Below are positions 35,270 through 43,487 of a stretch of 64,000 nt of DNA, in pieces. Origin of the DNA: an uncultured Muribaculaceae bacterium (GTDB taxonomy: Bacteria; Bacteroidota; Bacteroidia; Bacteroidales; Muribaculaceae); the NCBI GenBank assembly GCA_934636465.1, contig CAKUAR010000002.1, forward strand, positions 62,001 through 126,000. The letters are read 5' to 3'. The translations under genes and the position numbers were made by a program. The number at the start of each line of letters is the position of its first letter. Position 1 is the stretch's first letter. The notes beneath the pieces were generated by a model. The model saw only the letters and a list, made by a program, of their open reading frames with translations. It was not told the origin of the DNA and made no database searches.

Positions 35270-36238
35270 ATGAGAAAAATCATCTATTTTGTGATTAGCT
35301 TGGTGGCGATTTCTGCCGCTGTGTGCTGTTATGCTGGCGGCACTGTGGTTCAACGGTTGAAGTTCACTAATGCTTTCCCTGCCAGTGACAAGGCTCCACG
35401 TGATGCCGAGCTGTCGTGCGTACGCACCAATCCGTCAACCCCAAAAGACGGGTACGACTCTCTGGACGTGCTTAAAGAAACCGACTCTTTGCGCACCCGG
35501 CTTGTGATTGGGGGCAAGAAAACCCTGTGCACATACACTAACTGGTTTTACTTGACAATTGATAGCCTTGAGGTGCAAGACAAGACCATAAAGCGAAAGA
35601 AAACCATTGACGGCATTGAGGCTGGTGACACCATACGCACGGAGAAACATTATTTCATCATAGGAAGAAGCGCGACATGGAACAACGGCTACTGCACGCT
35701 CGACAATAAGCCTATTGATTATCGCCTTAACATTAAAAAGGATTACAGTCGAAAGGAAATTACTAAGGAGTTTTTCGATTGGCTACATTCACATGACTTG
35801 AAATGGAAAGTTTATAATAGCAAATTGGCAGATAACCTTAGTTTCTCAATAAACGTGAATGGTCCTGACCGTAATTTTTCGCTCACAACCGATGATGGGC
35901 GCAAAATAAAAGTATTTGTCGGGTCAACGTCGGTTATGACTTTGACTATTGCCGGCAAAAACGGCAAGGCGGAGAGTTATAAATTTGAGAAAGGAAAAGC
36001 TGAGCTTGTTGACCGTAAGGGCTGGGAGCAAGCGTTCACTTTGGGTGATGATGATGGCGGAAGATACTTCGGCTTGAACGACAAGGGCGAAATGGCATAT
36101 TGCTCCAAGGACGACGCTGTGATATGGAAAGTGAAAACTGACGTGAAAAAAATGGGCGAATGTCTGAAACTTGCCCGAATGAGAGAAATTCTCAAAGATG
36201 GTACAGCGTCGTTATTTGACTTTTTATTTATGTTTTAA
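35270..36238 (+). CDS. Secreted hypothetical protein
   Basis: A 322-residue protein from the ATG at 35270 (a TTG 12 nt earlier is less likely) with a signal peptide MRKIIYFVISLVAISAAVCC YAGG. The mature part has WFYLTIDSLEVQDKTIKRKK and a KVFVGSTSVMTLTIAGKNGK stretch suggesting beta structure. No family recognised. Codon use is host-like, so it marks the return to core chromosome. Confidence 0.7.
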   Translation: MRKIIYFVISLVAISAAVCCYAGGTVVQRLKFTNAFPASDKAPRDAELSCVRTNPSTPKDGYDSLDVLKETDSLRTRLVIGGKKTLCTYTNWFYLTIDSLEVQDKTIKRKKTIDGIEAGDTIRTEKHYFIIGRSATWNNGYCTLDNKPIDYRLNIKKDYSRKEITKEFFDWLHSHDLKWKVYNSKLADNLSFSINVNGPDRNFSLTTDDGRKIKVFVGSTSVMTLTIAGKNGKAESYKFEKGKAELVDRKGWEQAFTLGDDDGGRYFGLNDKGEMAYCSKDDAVIWKVKTDVKKMGECLKLARMREILKDGTASLFDFLFMF

Positions 36239-36309
36239 TGGTTGACGCTGCTAATTTTTGCAGCAGTTTATTGTTGCTCATTGCATATATTGCGCTGAAT
36301 TGAGCCAAA

Positions 36310-36341
36310 TTTGCTAATGTCTGCGGTTTGATTTAAATTTG
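36310..36341 (+). promoter_or_regulatory. Bacteroidales-type promoter of the GH127 gene
   Basis: TTTG at 36310-36313 and TAAATTTG at 36334-36341 are separated by 20 nt, exactly the Bacteroides primary sigma pattern. Transcription should start near 36348, about 35 nt before the ATG. Confidence 0.75.
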
Positions 36342-36381
36342 CAGACAAACAATAATATTTTTAACGAAAACTTCCATTGAC

Positions 36382-38259
36382 ATGAACAAATTTCTCACAA
36401 TGTGCTGCGTGGCTGTGGTTTATGCCATGTCGGCGAGTGCCCAGACCGCAGCACCATTGAAGGTGAACGACGTGTTCACACCACTGCCAGCCGGAAGCAT
36501 AAAACTTTCCGGATATTTTGAGAACGACATTCAAAACAACATCACGCACTGGAACAAGGGGGTGCTGCCCTACGGCAAGCTGGTGGATTTCTTCCGCAGC
36601 GGCCGGCCGCAATTCGCATTGGGTGAAATGTGGGGCAAGGCTGTGCGCTCCGGTGCCATGTATTACCGCTACACCCATGACTCGGAGCTAAAGCGAATAC
36701 TTCACGCCACCGTGGAGGACTTGCTGACCACAACGCGCTCCAACGGAAGCATAAGCTGCGACCCTGTGGAGAAACAGCCCGACGTGAACGGCGGCGACAT
36801 GTGGGAGCGCAAATATGTGCTTCTCGGACTGCACGAATACTACACTCAAGTGGAAGCTGACCCGGCAGTGCTCGAAGCTATGAAGCGCGAGGCTCTCAAC
36901 ATAATAGACCTGGTGGGCGAAGCTCCGAAAACTGACATCAACACTCTTGGGTGGAGCGCAAACAAAATAGAGTCGTCATCGCTTCTCGAACCGTTTATGA
37001 GGCTTTACAAGATGACTGCCGACAAGCGTTTCCTTGATTTTGCCACCTATATTGTGAATCATGGCGGCTGCCAAGGGTCGAATATCTTCCAGCAGGCCAT
37101 AGACAATGTGTTGCCTCGCCAAATGGCTCTGCCATATCCCAAAGCCTATGAGATGATGTCGGTGTTTGAGGGACTGACCGAATATTATCGGGTGACTGGT
37201 GACCCCAAGTGGAAAACAAGCTTCATGAACTTGTTTCATAACGTGATTGACCGTGAGATAACCATTGTGGGCAATGCCGGCGGCGACCAGCCTTATTTCC
37301 CCGACTGGGCAGGTGAGGCTTGGGACGACACCAAGTTTGAGCAGACGAATCCCAACATAAAGCGCATGATGGAAACCTGCATCGGCATCACTTGGGAGAA
37401 GCTTTGCAGCCAGATTTTGCGCATAACAGGCACTCCGCTTGCTGTTGACTACATAGAAAAATACATCTATAACGGACTGCTTGGAGCCATGAAGCCATCG
37501 GGCGACGGATTCAGCTATGTAAATCTGCTCAACGGCGAGAAAGTGACAAACCAAGGCTGGGGCTGGAACTTCGACGGACTTCCTGTGACATGTTGCAACC
37601 TAAATGGTCCGATGGGTTTGGCCTACATTCCGTTTGTGGCCGTTATGCAGTCGAAGCAAGGCCCTGTTGTGAACCTCTATAATGCTGCGCAAGCCACGGC
37701 ATCGTCGCCAAAAGGCAACCCGGTTAAGCTCGACATAGCCACCAAGTTCCCGTTGTCAAATGTGGCTACGATAACAGTTAATCCTGCCAAAACGGAGTCG
37801 TTCACCATAAAGCTGCACATGCCACTATGGAGCGAAAACACCATTGTCAAAGTCAACGGCAAGGCCATGACCAACGTGGTTGCCGGTCAATATCTCAACT
37901 TGAAGCGCAAGTGGAAGCGTGCCGACAAGATAGAAGTGACATTCGATATGAAGTGTCGCCTAATTGATGCACCCACGCAAGGCAGCAACCCTGCCGGTCG
38001 CTATTTCCAAGCGGTGCAATATGGCCCGATAGTGCTTGCGCGCGACGAGAACACCGACCCGTCGTTTGACAAGCCTGTGCAAGTGGTGGCCGATGCCAAT
38101 GGCATTGTTGCAGTGAAACGTGTGGCGCCCACGCTTAAAGGCACACGCATGGAGTTTGAGGTGCCAACGACTGACGGCCCTATTCGCATGATTGACTTCT
38201 CTTCGGTCAATTGCTGGAACGGTAAAAAGATTTGCACTTGGTTGCCCATGAAGAGGTAA
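36382..38259 (+). CDS. GH127-family glycosidase (beta-L-arabinofuranosidase-like, DUF1680)
   Basis: A 625-residue secreted protein with signal peptide (MNKFLTMCCVAVVYAMSASA). The (alpha/alpha)6-barrel domain typical of PF07944 follows, with WERKYVLLGLHEYY and NHGGCQGSNIFQQ. Catalytic zinc-site residues of GH127 enzymes are present: Glu331 and Cys333 in METCIGITWEK and the Cys404-Cys405 pair in PVTCCN, corresponding to the Glu and three Cys of the founding enzyme. Two beta-sandwich domains end the protein. It should remove terminal arabinofuranose or a related sugar from glycans in the periplasm; the exact substrate is uncertain. Confidence 0.88.
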   Translation: MNKFLTMCCVAVVYAMSASAQTAAPLKVNDVFTPLPAGSIKLSGYFENDIQNNITHWNKGVLPYGKLVDFFRSGRPQFALGEMWGKAVRSGAMYYRYTHDSELKRILHATVEDLLTTTRSNGSISCDPVEKQPDVNGGDMWERKYVLLGLHEYYTQVEADPAVLEAMKREALNIIDLVGEAPKTDINTLGWSANKIESSSLLEPFMRLYKMTADKRFLDFATYIVNHGGCQGSNIFQQAIDNVLPRQMALPYPKAYEMMSVFEGLTEYYRVTGDPKWKTSFMNLFHNVIDREITIVGNAGGDQPYFPDWAGEAWDDTKFEQTNPNIKRMMETCIGITWEKLCSQILRITGTPLAVDYIEKYIYNGLLGAMKPSGDGFSYVNLLNGEKVTNQGWGWNFDGLPVTCCNLNGPMGLAYIPFVAVMQSKQGPVVNLYNAAQATASSPKGNPVKLDIATKFPLSNVATITVNPAKTESFTIKLHMPLWSENTIVKVNGKAMTNVVAGQYLNLKRKWKRADKIEVTFDMKCRLIDAPTQGSNPAGRYFQAVQYGPIVLARDENTDPSFDKPVQVVADANGIVAVKRVAPTLKGTRMEFEVPTTDGPIRMIDFSSVNCWNGKKICTWLPMKR

Positions 38260-38288
38260 TCGCTTCATGATTTGCAAGCAAAAAATAA

Positions 38289-38335
38289 TTTGGGAGTGAT
38301 GCACTGATATTAAGGCATCACTCCCAAACTTTATA
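38289..38335. terminator. Bidirectional intrinsic terminator
   Basis: A perfect 14-bp stem, TTTGGGAGTGATGC (38289-38302) and GCATCACTCCCAAA (38315-38328), with a 12-nt loop, between the convergent GH127 and OadA-like genes. Confidence 0.9.
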
Positions 38336-38372
38336 GTGTTTCAAAAACTGATGTGCGTTGACCTATAATGTG

Positions 38373-40508
38373 TCAAGCATTTTGGTCAATTTCCACAAGG
38401 GGTGCTCCGTCGGGCACTGCATCGCCCACCGACACGAGCACTTGCTTCACTGTGCCTGCGCACGAGGTGGTGATGGTGTTTTCCATCTTCATTGCCTCAA
38501 GCACCACCACAGTGTCGCCATTAGCCACCTTGTCGCCAGCCTTCACCTTGATGTCAACCACGCGGCCTGGCAGGGGAGCATCTACGGTGTAGCCGGTGAT
38601 GGGCTGCACTGCTGGTTTTGCGTTGCCAGCTGCGGCTGTGCCAACCTGTGCCGAGTCGGCAATTTCTATGATATGAGCACCTGCAAGTATGGCATCGCCT
38701 TCCTTGACCAAAATCTGACGCACAACGCCGTCACATTCGGCCACAATGGCGTTTTGCATCTTCATAGCTTCAAGTGTGGCCACCACATCGCCCGTCTTGA
38801 CAGTTTGACCCACTTTCACTTTGATGTCAACCACACGGCCTGGCAGGGGAGCATCTACGGCAAAACCAACTATGGGTTGTGCGGCAACTGCGCCACTGGC
38901 TTTTGCTGTGGTTGCGGCCTCGGCAGCGTGTTTGGCTTCATAGGCTTTTTCCTTCAAGTTGGTGAGATAGGTCTTGGCAACCGATGGGAAAAGCTCAAGC
39001 AGAAGTTCCTCTTTCTCGTTTTCGGCAAGCTTCACGCCACCAGCTTCTGGCAGAGTGGGATTTGGCTGTGTCATATACTTTGATGTGTCGTATGGCGTTT
39101 CTTCACGCACTCCACAAATCTTGAAGCGAAATTCTGGGTCAACCTTTACAGGTGTGTGGCCATATTCACCCTTTACAAGTCCGGCAAACTGCATGCTTGT
39201 GTTAGTGTACATGGGGCGTCCGGCTTTTTCGTCAAGGGCACAGTTCACTGCCTGTGCACCCACGATTTGTGACGTTGGAGTCACGAGTGGCGGCAGGCCG
39301 GCAGCCAGACGCACTGTTGGTATCAGCTCCATGGCGCGCGGCAATATCTCACTTGCTTTGAGTTGCTTGAGCTGTGCCACCATGTTGCTGTACATTCCGC
39401 CAGGAATTTCTGCCTCTTGCACCAGTTTGTTTGGAGCTGGGAAACCAAAGTATGCTTCTATCTTTTGGCAGGCTTCGAGCAGTGTGGCAAAGTCGTCGGT
39501 TTGCACAGCGCTAACAGCAGTGTCAAACATGGCCTCAACGTTGGCCGGCAGCTTGTCGGTCAGAGGGTTGAATGGCTTGGGTTCTGGTTTAGATGCACCA
39601 AACACTGACAACTCAAGCTCATGGCGTATGCCGCGCAGTTGTTCGTTGATTTTGGCCACAGCCTCCATGTTAACGTCTATTTCCACGCCAAGTTTCTTGC
39701 AGAACACATATATCAGCTCAAGAGCCGGAGCTCCTGTGCCCTCGCTGAACCACCAGCAGTTGGTGTCAACAATGTCAGCGCCAGCCACAATGGCTGCCAC
39801 CACCGATGCCAGTCCGTAGCCTGGTGTGCAGTGCGTATGGAAGTCGATAGGCAAGTTGATGTGTTGTTTGAAGAGCTTTATCAGTCGGCTGATGCGGTGA
39901 GGCGGAATCAAGCCCGACATGTCTTTTATGGTTATCATGTCAGCACCAAGAGCAGCCATCTGCATAGCTTTGTCGAGGAAATATTCATCGGTGAACACCG
40001 GCTTCGGGTTCTTCTTGCCCATAAGGCGCTGCATAAGCGACAGCTTGGGGTAGCGTGGGTCCACAGTGTAGCACACTGCACAGTCGGCTATGCCGCCATA
40101 TTGTTTCACATATTTTACGGTGGATTTCACGTTGTCAACGTCGTTAAGAGCGTCGAAAATGCGCATTATGCCCAGTCCGCTTTTTATGGCGTTGCGGCAG
40201 AAACCATCAATTATTTCGTCGGTATATGGCGAGTAGCCAAAGAGGTTGCGGCCTCTTGACAAGGCGGTGAGTTTCGACACGTGGCCCACGGCATAGTGTA
40301 TCTTCTCAAGGCGAGTCCAAGGGTTTTCGTTCAGATAGCGCATCACCGAGTCGGGCACTGCGCCACCCCACACTTCCATAGCATAAAAACCAGCCTCGGG
40401 ATAGTATGGCAAACAACGGTCAATCTGCTCCTGCGTCATGCGCGTGGCAAATGAGGACTGCTGACCGTCACGCAAGGTCAAGTCCCTTATCTTCAATACT
40501 TTTGTCAT
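38373..40508 (-). CDS. oadA: Oxaloacetate decarboxylase alpha-like carboxyltransferase with two biotinyl domains
   Basis: A 711-residue protein. The N-terminal carboxyltransferase domain shows IRDLTLRDGQQS, DMSGLIPP and FHTHCTPGYG (metal ligands), followed by the conserved C-terminal carboxylase segment. Two biotinyl domains end the protein, each with EAMKM: Lys583 (EAMKMQN) and Lys674 (EAMKMEN), both preceded by the same VDAPLPGRVVDIKVK sequence. The usual family has one. It moves CO2 between oxaloacetate/pyruvate and biotin, with partner beta and gamma subunits that are not encoded here. The duplication is recent enough that long identical DNA remains. Length is therefore about 90 residues above the norm. 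Confidence 0.9.
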   Translation of the reverse strand: MTKVLKIRDLTLRDGQQSSFATRMTQEQIDRCLPYYPEAGFYAMEVWGGAVPDSVMRYLNENPWTRLEKIHYAVGHVSKLTALSRGRNLFGYSPYTDEIIDGFCRNAIKSGLGIMRIFDALNDVDNVKSTVKYVKQYGGIADCAVCYTVDPRYPKLSLMQRLMGKKNPKPVFTDEYFLDKAMQMAALGADMITIKDMSGLIPPHRISRLIKLFKQHINLPIDFHTHCTPGYGLASVVAAIVAGADIVDTNCWWFSEGTGAPALELIYVFCKKLGVEIDVNMEAVAKINEQLRGIRHELELSVFGASKPEPKPFNPLTDKLPANVEAMFDTAVSAVQTDDFATLLEACQKIEAYFGFPAPNKLVQEAEIPGGMYSNMVAQLKQLKASEILPRAMELIPTVRLAAGLPPLVTPTSQIVGAQAVNCALDEKAGRPMYTNTSMQFAGLVKGEYGHTPVKVDPEFRFKICGVREETPYDTSKYMTQPNPTLPEAGGVKLAENEKEELLLELFPSVAKTYLTNLKEKAYEAKHAAEAATTAKASGAVAAQPIVGFAVDAPLPGRVVDIKVKVGQTVKTGDVVATLEAMKMQNAIVAECDGVVRQILVKEGDAILAGAHIIEIADSAQVGTAAAGNAKPAVQPITGYTVDAPLPGRVVDIKVKAGDKVANGDTVVVLEAMKMENTITTSCAGTVKQVLVSVGDAVPDGAPLVEIDQNA

Positions 40509-40642
40509 TATTTTGAACTTTTTGGTTAAATTTCTGTATGGTTAACATATTGCAACAAATCTCTAAAACACGGTTTCAAGCAACCATAATGTCTTTCGAA
40601 ATAGTGTGTTTACTCTTTTTGCTATGCAAAATTACATTTTTT

Positions 40643-41122
40643 ATGCGACATGGCACACCTTGTGGGGCATATTTTTCTGCTACAGGCACAACCAAAGAGG
40701 CTGCCACGCAGCTTGCCAAGGCAGCAAATGCCGACCTATATGAAATTGTGCCCGAAAAGCCTTACACGTCGGCCGACCTCGACTGGAACGACGACAATTC
40801 GCGCAGCTCCGTTGAAATGAAAAACCCTAAATCACGCCCTGCCATCAAAGGCAAAGTTGAGAATCTGTGGCAATACGACACCGTGTATGTGGGTTTCCCC
40901 ATCTGGTGGTACACGGCTCCCACAATCATCAACACCTTTGTTGAGAGCAACGACCTGAAAGGCAAAACCGTCATAACATTTGCCACTTCGGGTGGCAGCA
41001 CCGTAACCAAGGCCACAAAAGACCTAAAAGCTGCATATCCGGGCATCAACTGGAAAGAAGGCTCGCTGCTCAACGGCCGCACGCTTCAAGAAGCCAAAGC
41101 TCTCGTTGGCAAAGTGAAGTAA
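40643..41122 (+). CDS. Flavodoxin, N-terminus possibly frameshifted
   Basis: About 159 residues with the flavodoxin phosphate-binding loop AYFSATGTTKEAATQLAKA, GFPIWWYTAPTIINTFVE and TFATSGGSTV. It should be an FMN electron carrier or flavodoxin-fold reductase. The family normally opens M-x-x-LVAYFSATGTT. Here the in-frame ATG at 40643 gives MRHGTPCGAYFSATGTT, while an ATG at 40650 in another frame gives MAHLV immediately before the G run at 40664-40667. One G more, or two fewer, would join MAHLV to AYFSATGTT. So either the start is unusual or a G-run indel exists (real or a sequencing error). Confidence 0.75.
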   Translation: MRHGTPCGAYFSATGTTKEAATQLAKAANADLYEIVPEKPYTSADLDWNDDNSRSSVEMKNPKSRPAIKGKVENLWQYDTVYVGFPIWWYTAPTIINTFVESNDLKGKTVITFATSGGSTVTKATKDLKAAYPGINWKEGSLLNGRTLQEAKALVGKVK

Positions 41123-41156
41123 TCGCCATACGTTAGCCCAGCATAACAAAAACAAA

Positions 41157-41190
41157 AAAGCCGGCGCGCATCACTGCGCATCGGCTTTTC
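41157..41190 (+). terminator. Intrinsic terminator behind the flavodoxin gene
   Basis: AAAAGCCG and CGGCTTTT form the outer stem with an inner GCGCA/TGCGC pair, ending in TTTT. It lies in the gap to the convergent hsp20 gene. Confidence 0.75.
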
Positions 41191-41273
41191 ATTCTAATTA
41201 TCTATTAAACAAATTTATCTCAGAACTATCATCGGTTTGCTATGCTTGGCAAGTTGTGCCACATTCAAGCGTG

Positions 41274-41702
41274 TCACTTGATGTCGATAACCTTAGATTC
41301 TTTCTTCATGTCTTCTTGCGACACTTTAGGAAGCACCACTGCAAGCACACCATTGTTGACGCTTGCGGTTATCTTGTCTTTGTCAACGTCGTCAGGCAAA
41401 ATCAATTCCTGATGAAATTGAGAATAATAGAACTCGCGACGCAAATACTTGCCGTCTTCCTTCTTATCCTCTTTCTTGTTTTCTTTTTCGATTGCAATCA
41501 CAAGGTTGTAGTCCTCATTGAGGCTCACCTTGAAATCGTCCTTGGTCAAACCAGGGGCTGCAACCTCAACATCATATTCTTTTTCTTTTTCAATAACATT
41601 GATTGCCGGAGCCGTGGCGTTAGCCTTAGGCAGGTATTCATTGTCAAAAAAGTCATTGAATACATCGGGTAACCAATTCTGATTGTTTCTGCGTGTTGTC
41701 AT
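41274..41702 (-). CDS. Small heat shock protein, Hsp20/alpha-crystallin family
   Basis: A 142-residue holdase chaperone. The alpha-crystallin domain runs from about INVIEKEKEYDVEVAAPGLTK to the conserved NNGVLAVVLPK (A-x-x-x-n-GvL motif). The N-terminus MTTRRNNQNWLPDVFNDFF is typical of Bacteroidales Hsp20. A TAGGAG-type ribosome binding site precedes the ATG. It keeps denatured proteins from aggregating in the cytoplasm. Confidence 0.92.
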   Translation of the reverse strand: MTTRRNNQNWLPDVFNDFFDNEYLPKANATAPAINVIEKEKEYDVEVAAPGLTKDDFKVSLNEDYNLVIAIEKENKKEDKKEDGKYLRREFYYSQFHQELILPDDVDKDKITASVNNGVLAVVLPKVSQEDMKKESKVIDIK

Positions 41703-42045
41703 AGTTTTAATCTCCTATATTTTTAATTTTGTTGTTCAATTTATCTTTGAACGCCGCACCCTTGCGAGCCGCGCTCACCATAAGTAATGGCAAAAGCAGT
41801 GCCACTCCGCATCAGCCTCTGCTTTACTGCAAAAATGTCCACCTTGCATGACAATATGTGTCTAAAAGGCAGTCGTTTACCCCCCCCCAAAAAAAAAATA
41901 GTGACTTTTTGGCCACCCAGCTTTACACCCATACCAAATCACCGTCCTTTGCGCTGGCTTTGCACTTTGTTTAAGTTTAAACATGGTTAGTTACAAAGAC
42001 TCATTTGAAATTTGAGGCGTGGTTCTCTTTTTTGAGAGGGGAAAG
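41703..42045. other. Intergenic stretch with C9-A10 homopolymer run
   Basis: No supported gene. A run of nine C followed by ten A lies at 41880-41898, about 180 nt upstream of the hsp20 start. Frames read through it here are composition artefacts. Confidence 0.6.
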
Positions 42046-42078
42046 TTTGGGTGGGGTGGAGAAAATGTATTAAATTTG
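42046..42078 (+). promoter_or_regulatory. Bacteroidales-type promoter of the Gfo/Idh - DUF1080 operon
   Basis: TTTG at 42046-42049 and TAAATTTG at 42071-42078, 21 nt apart, match the consensus. The leader to the ATG at 42172 would be about 85 nt. Confidence 0.75.
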
Positions 42079-42171
42079 GATTGATAAAAAACCATTGTTT
42101 GGGACTTTAAACGATGAACGCTTAGTTTAAGCTGTTAACATCAAATTGCAAACGAAATAAAATGCTAGTAT

Positions 42172-43458
42172 ATGGGCTCTAACAGACGTAATTTCCTTAA
42201 GACGCTGGGCTGTGTTGGATTGTTTTCAATAGTGCCCCGCAACGTGCTTGGAGGCAATGGATATGTTGCTCCGAGCGACCAGTTAACCAAAGGTATAATC
42301 GGCACAGGCGGAATAGGCCGGTCGTCATATCACTTCACAAGCGACAAGCAATGCCGCCTTGTGGCTCTGTGTGATGTTGACAGCAATCACTTGAACGATG
42401 CCGCAGCCGCAGCCAAGAAACGTTTTGGCGAGACGGTGAGCACTTACCACAACTTTGTGGATTTAATCAACGACAAGAATGTAGATGTGGTGCATATCTG
42501 CACTCCGCCTCACTGGCACGGCATAATGAGTGTTATGGCTGCAAAGGCTGGAAAAGACATCTGGTGCGAGAAACCCATGACGCGCACCATAGGCGAGGGA
42601 CGCAGGGTGAAAGAGGCTGTGGAACGCTACAACCGTGTGTTCCGTCTTAACACCTGGTTCCGCTTCACTGACACGTTCTATGGCATGGGCACCACAGTGC
42701 AACCGCTGAAGAAATTGATTGACAGCGGTCTGCTTGGTTGGCCGCTTAAAGTGACGGTTTCGGGCGCAACTGGTTTTGCTTGGAAGTTCTATTGGGTAGG
42801 CAAGGAAAATCTTGTGCCGCAGCAAGTTCCGGCTGAACTTGACTATGATTTGTGGCTTGGCCCGGCTCCTTACAAGCCATATAACAAGCATCGCGTGCAT
42901 GAGACGTTCCGTGGCTATTGGGACTATGATGGCGGTGGCTTGACCGACATGGGACAGCACTACCTTGATCCTGTGCAATATATGCTCGGCAAGGACAATG
43001 ACCTGCCGGTGAAGATAGAAGTTGACGCTCCACAGCAGCACCCCGAAGCAGTGGGCACTTGGCGCAAAATCACCTACACTTATAGTGACGGCTGTCAGAT
43101 AGTGCTTGAAGGCGAGGGCTATGAGAGCAAGGGCGACACTCCATATATTGAAGGACCTAAGGGTAAGGTATATAAGGGATTTAGGTGCACAATACCAGAT
43201 GTGTTTAACAAAATTGCGGAATATCCAGACCCGGAACCGCAACGCACCGATTTCATAGAGTGTATTCGCACACGGCAGAAATTTGCTCTCAATGAGCAAA
43301 ATGGTTTCAACAGCTGCACGCTTGTGAATATGGGTACAATAGGCTTGAGGCTTAATCGCCAGACGCTTGAGTTTAATCCGGCGACAGGGTTGTTTGTTAA
43401 TGACGATGCTGCCAATGCACTCATTGACCAGCCGATGCGTTCTCCGTGGAAAATATGA
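42172..43458 (+). CDS. Gfo/Idh/MocA-family oxidoreductase with Tat-like signal
   Basis: A 428-residue protein. The N-terminus (GSNRRNFLKTLGCVGLFSIV) has a twin-arginine signal, so the folded enzyme with its NAD(P) should be exported. The Rossmann part has GIIGTGGIGR and the catalytic EKP motif (IWCEKPMTRTIGEGRR). The C-terminal domain has GGGLTDMGQHYLDPVQYMLG with the usual His. Family members oxidise or epimerise sugars at C3 or act as glycosidases by a redox mechanism (GH109). The next two genes complete a pattern typical of 3-keto-glycoside metabolism. Confidence 0.88.
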   Translation: MGSNRRNFLKTLGCVGLFSIVPRNVLGGNGYVAPSDQLTKGIIGTGGIGRSSYHFTSDKQCRLVALCDVDSNHLNDAAAAAKKRFGETVSTYHNFVDLINDKNVDVVHICTPPHWHGIMSVMAAKAGKDIWCEKPMTRTIGEGRRVKEAVERYNRVFRLNTWFRFTDTFYGMGTTVQPLKKLIDSGLLGWPLKVTVSGATGFAWKFYWVGKENLVPQQVPAELDYDLWLGPAPYKPYNKHRVHETFRGYWDYDGGGLTDMGQHYLDPVQYMLGKDNDLPVKIEVDAPQQHPEAVGTWRKITYTYSDGCQIVLEGEGYESKGDTPYIEGPKGKVYKGFRCTIPDVFNKIAEYPDPEPQRTDFIECIRTRQKFALNEQNGFNSCTLVNMGTIGLRLNRQTLEFNPATGLFVNDDAANALIDQPMRSPWKI

Positions 43459-43487
43459 AAAAAGCAAACCAAGAAAAAGGAAACAAC

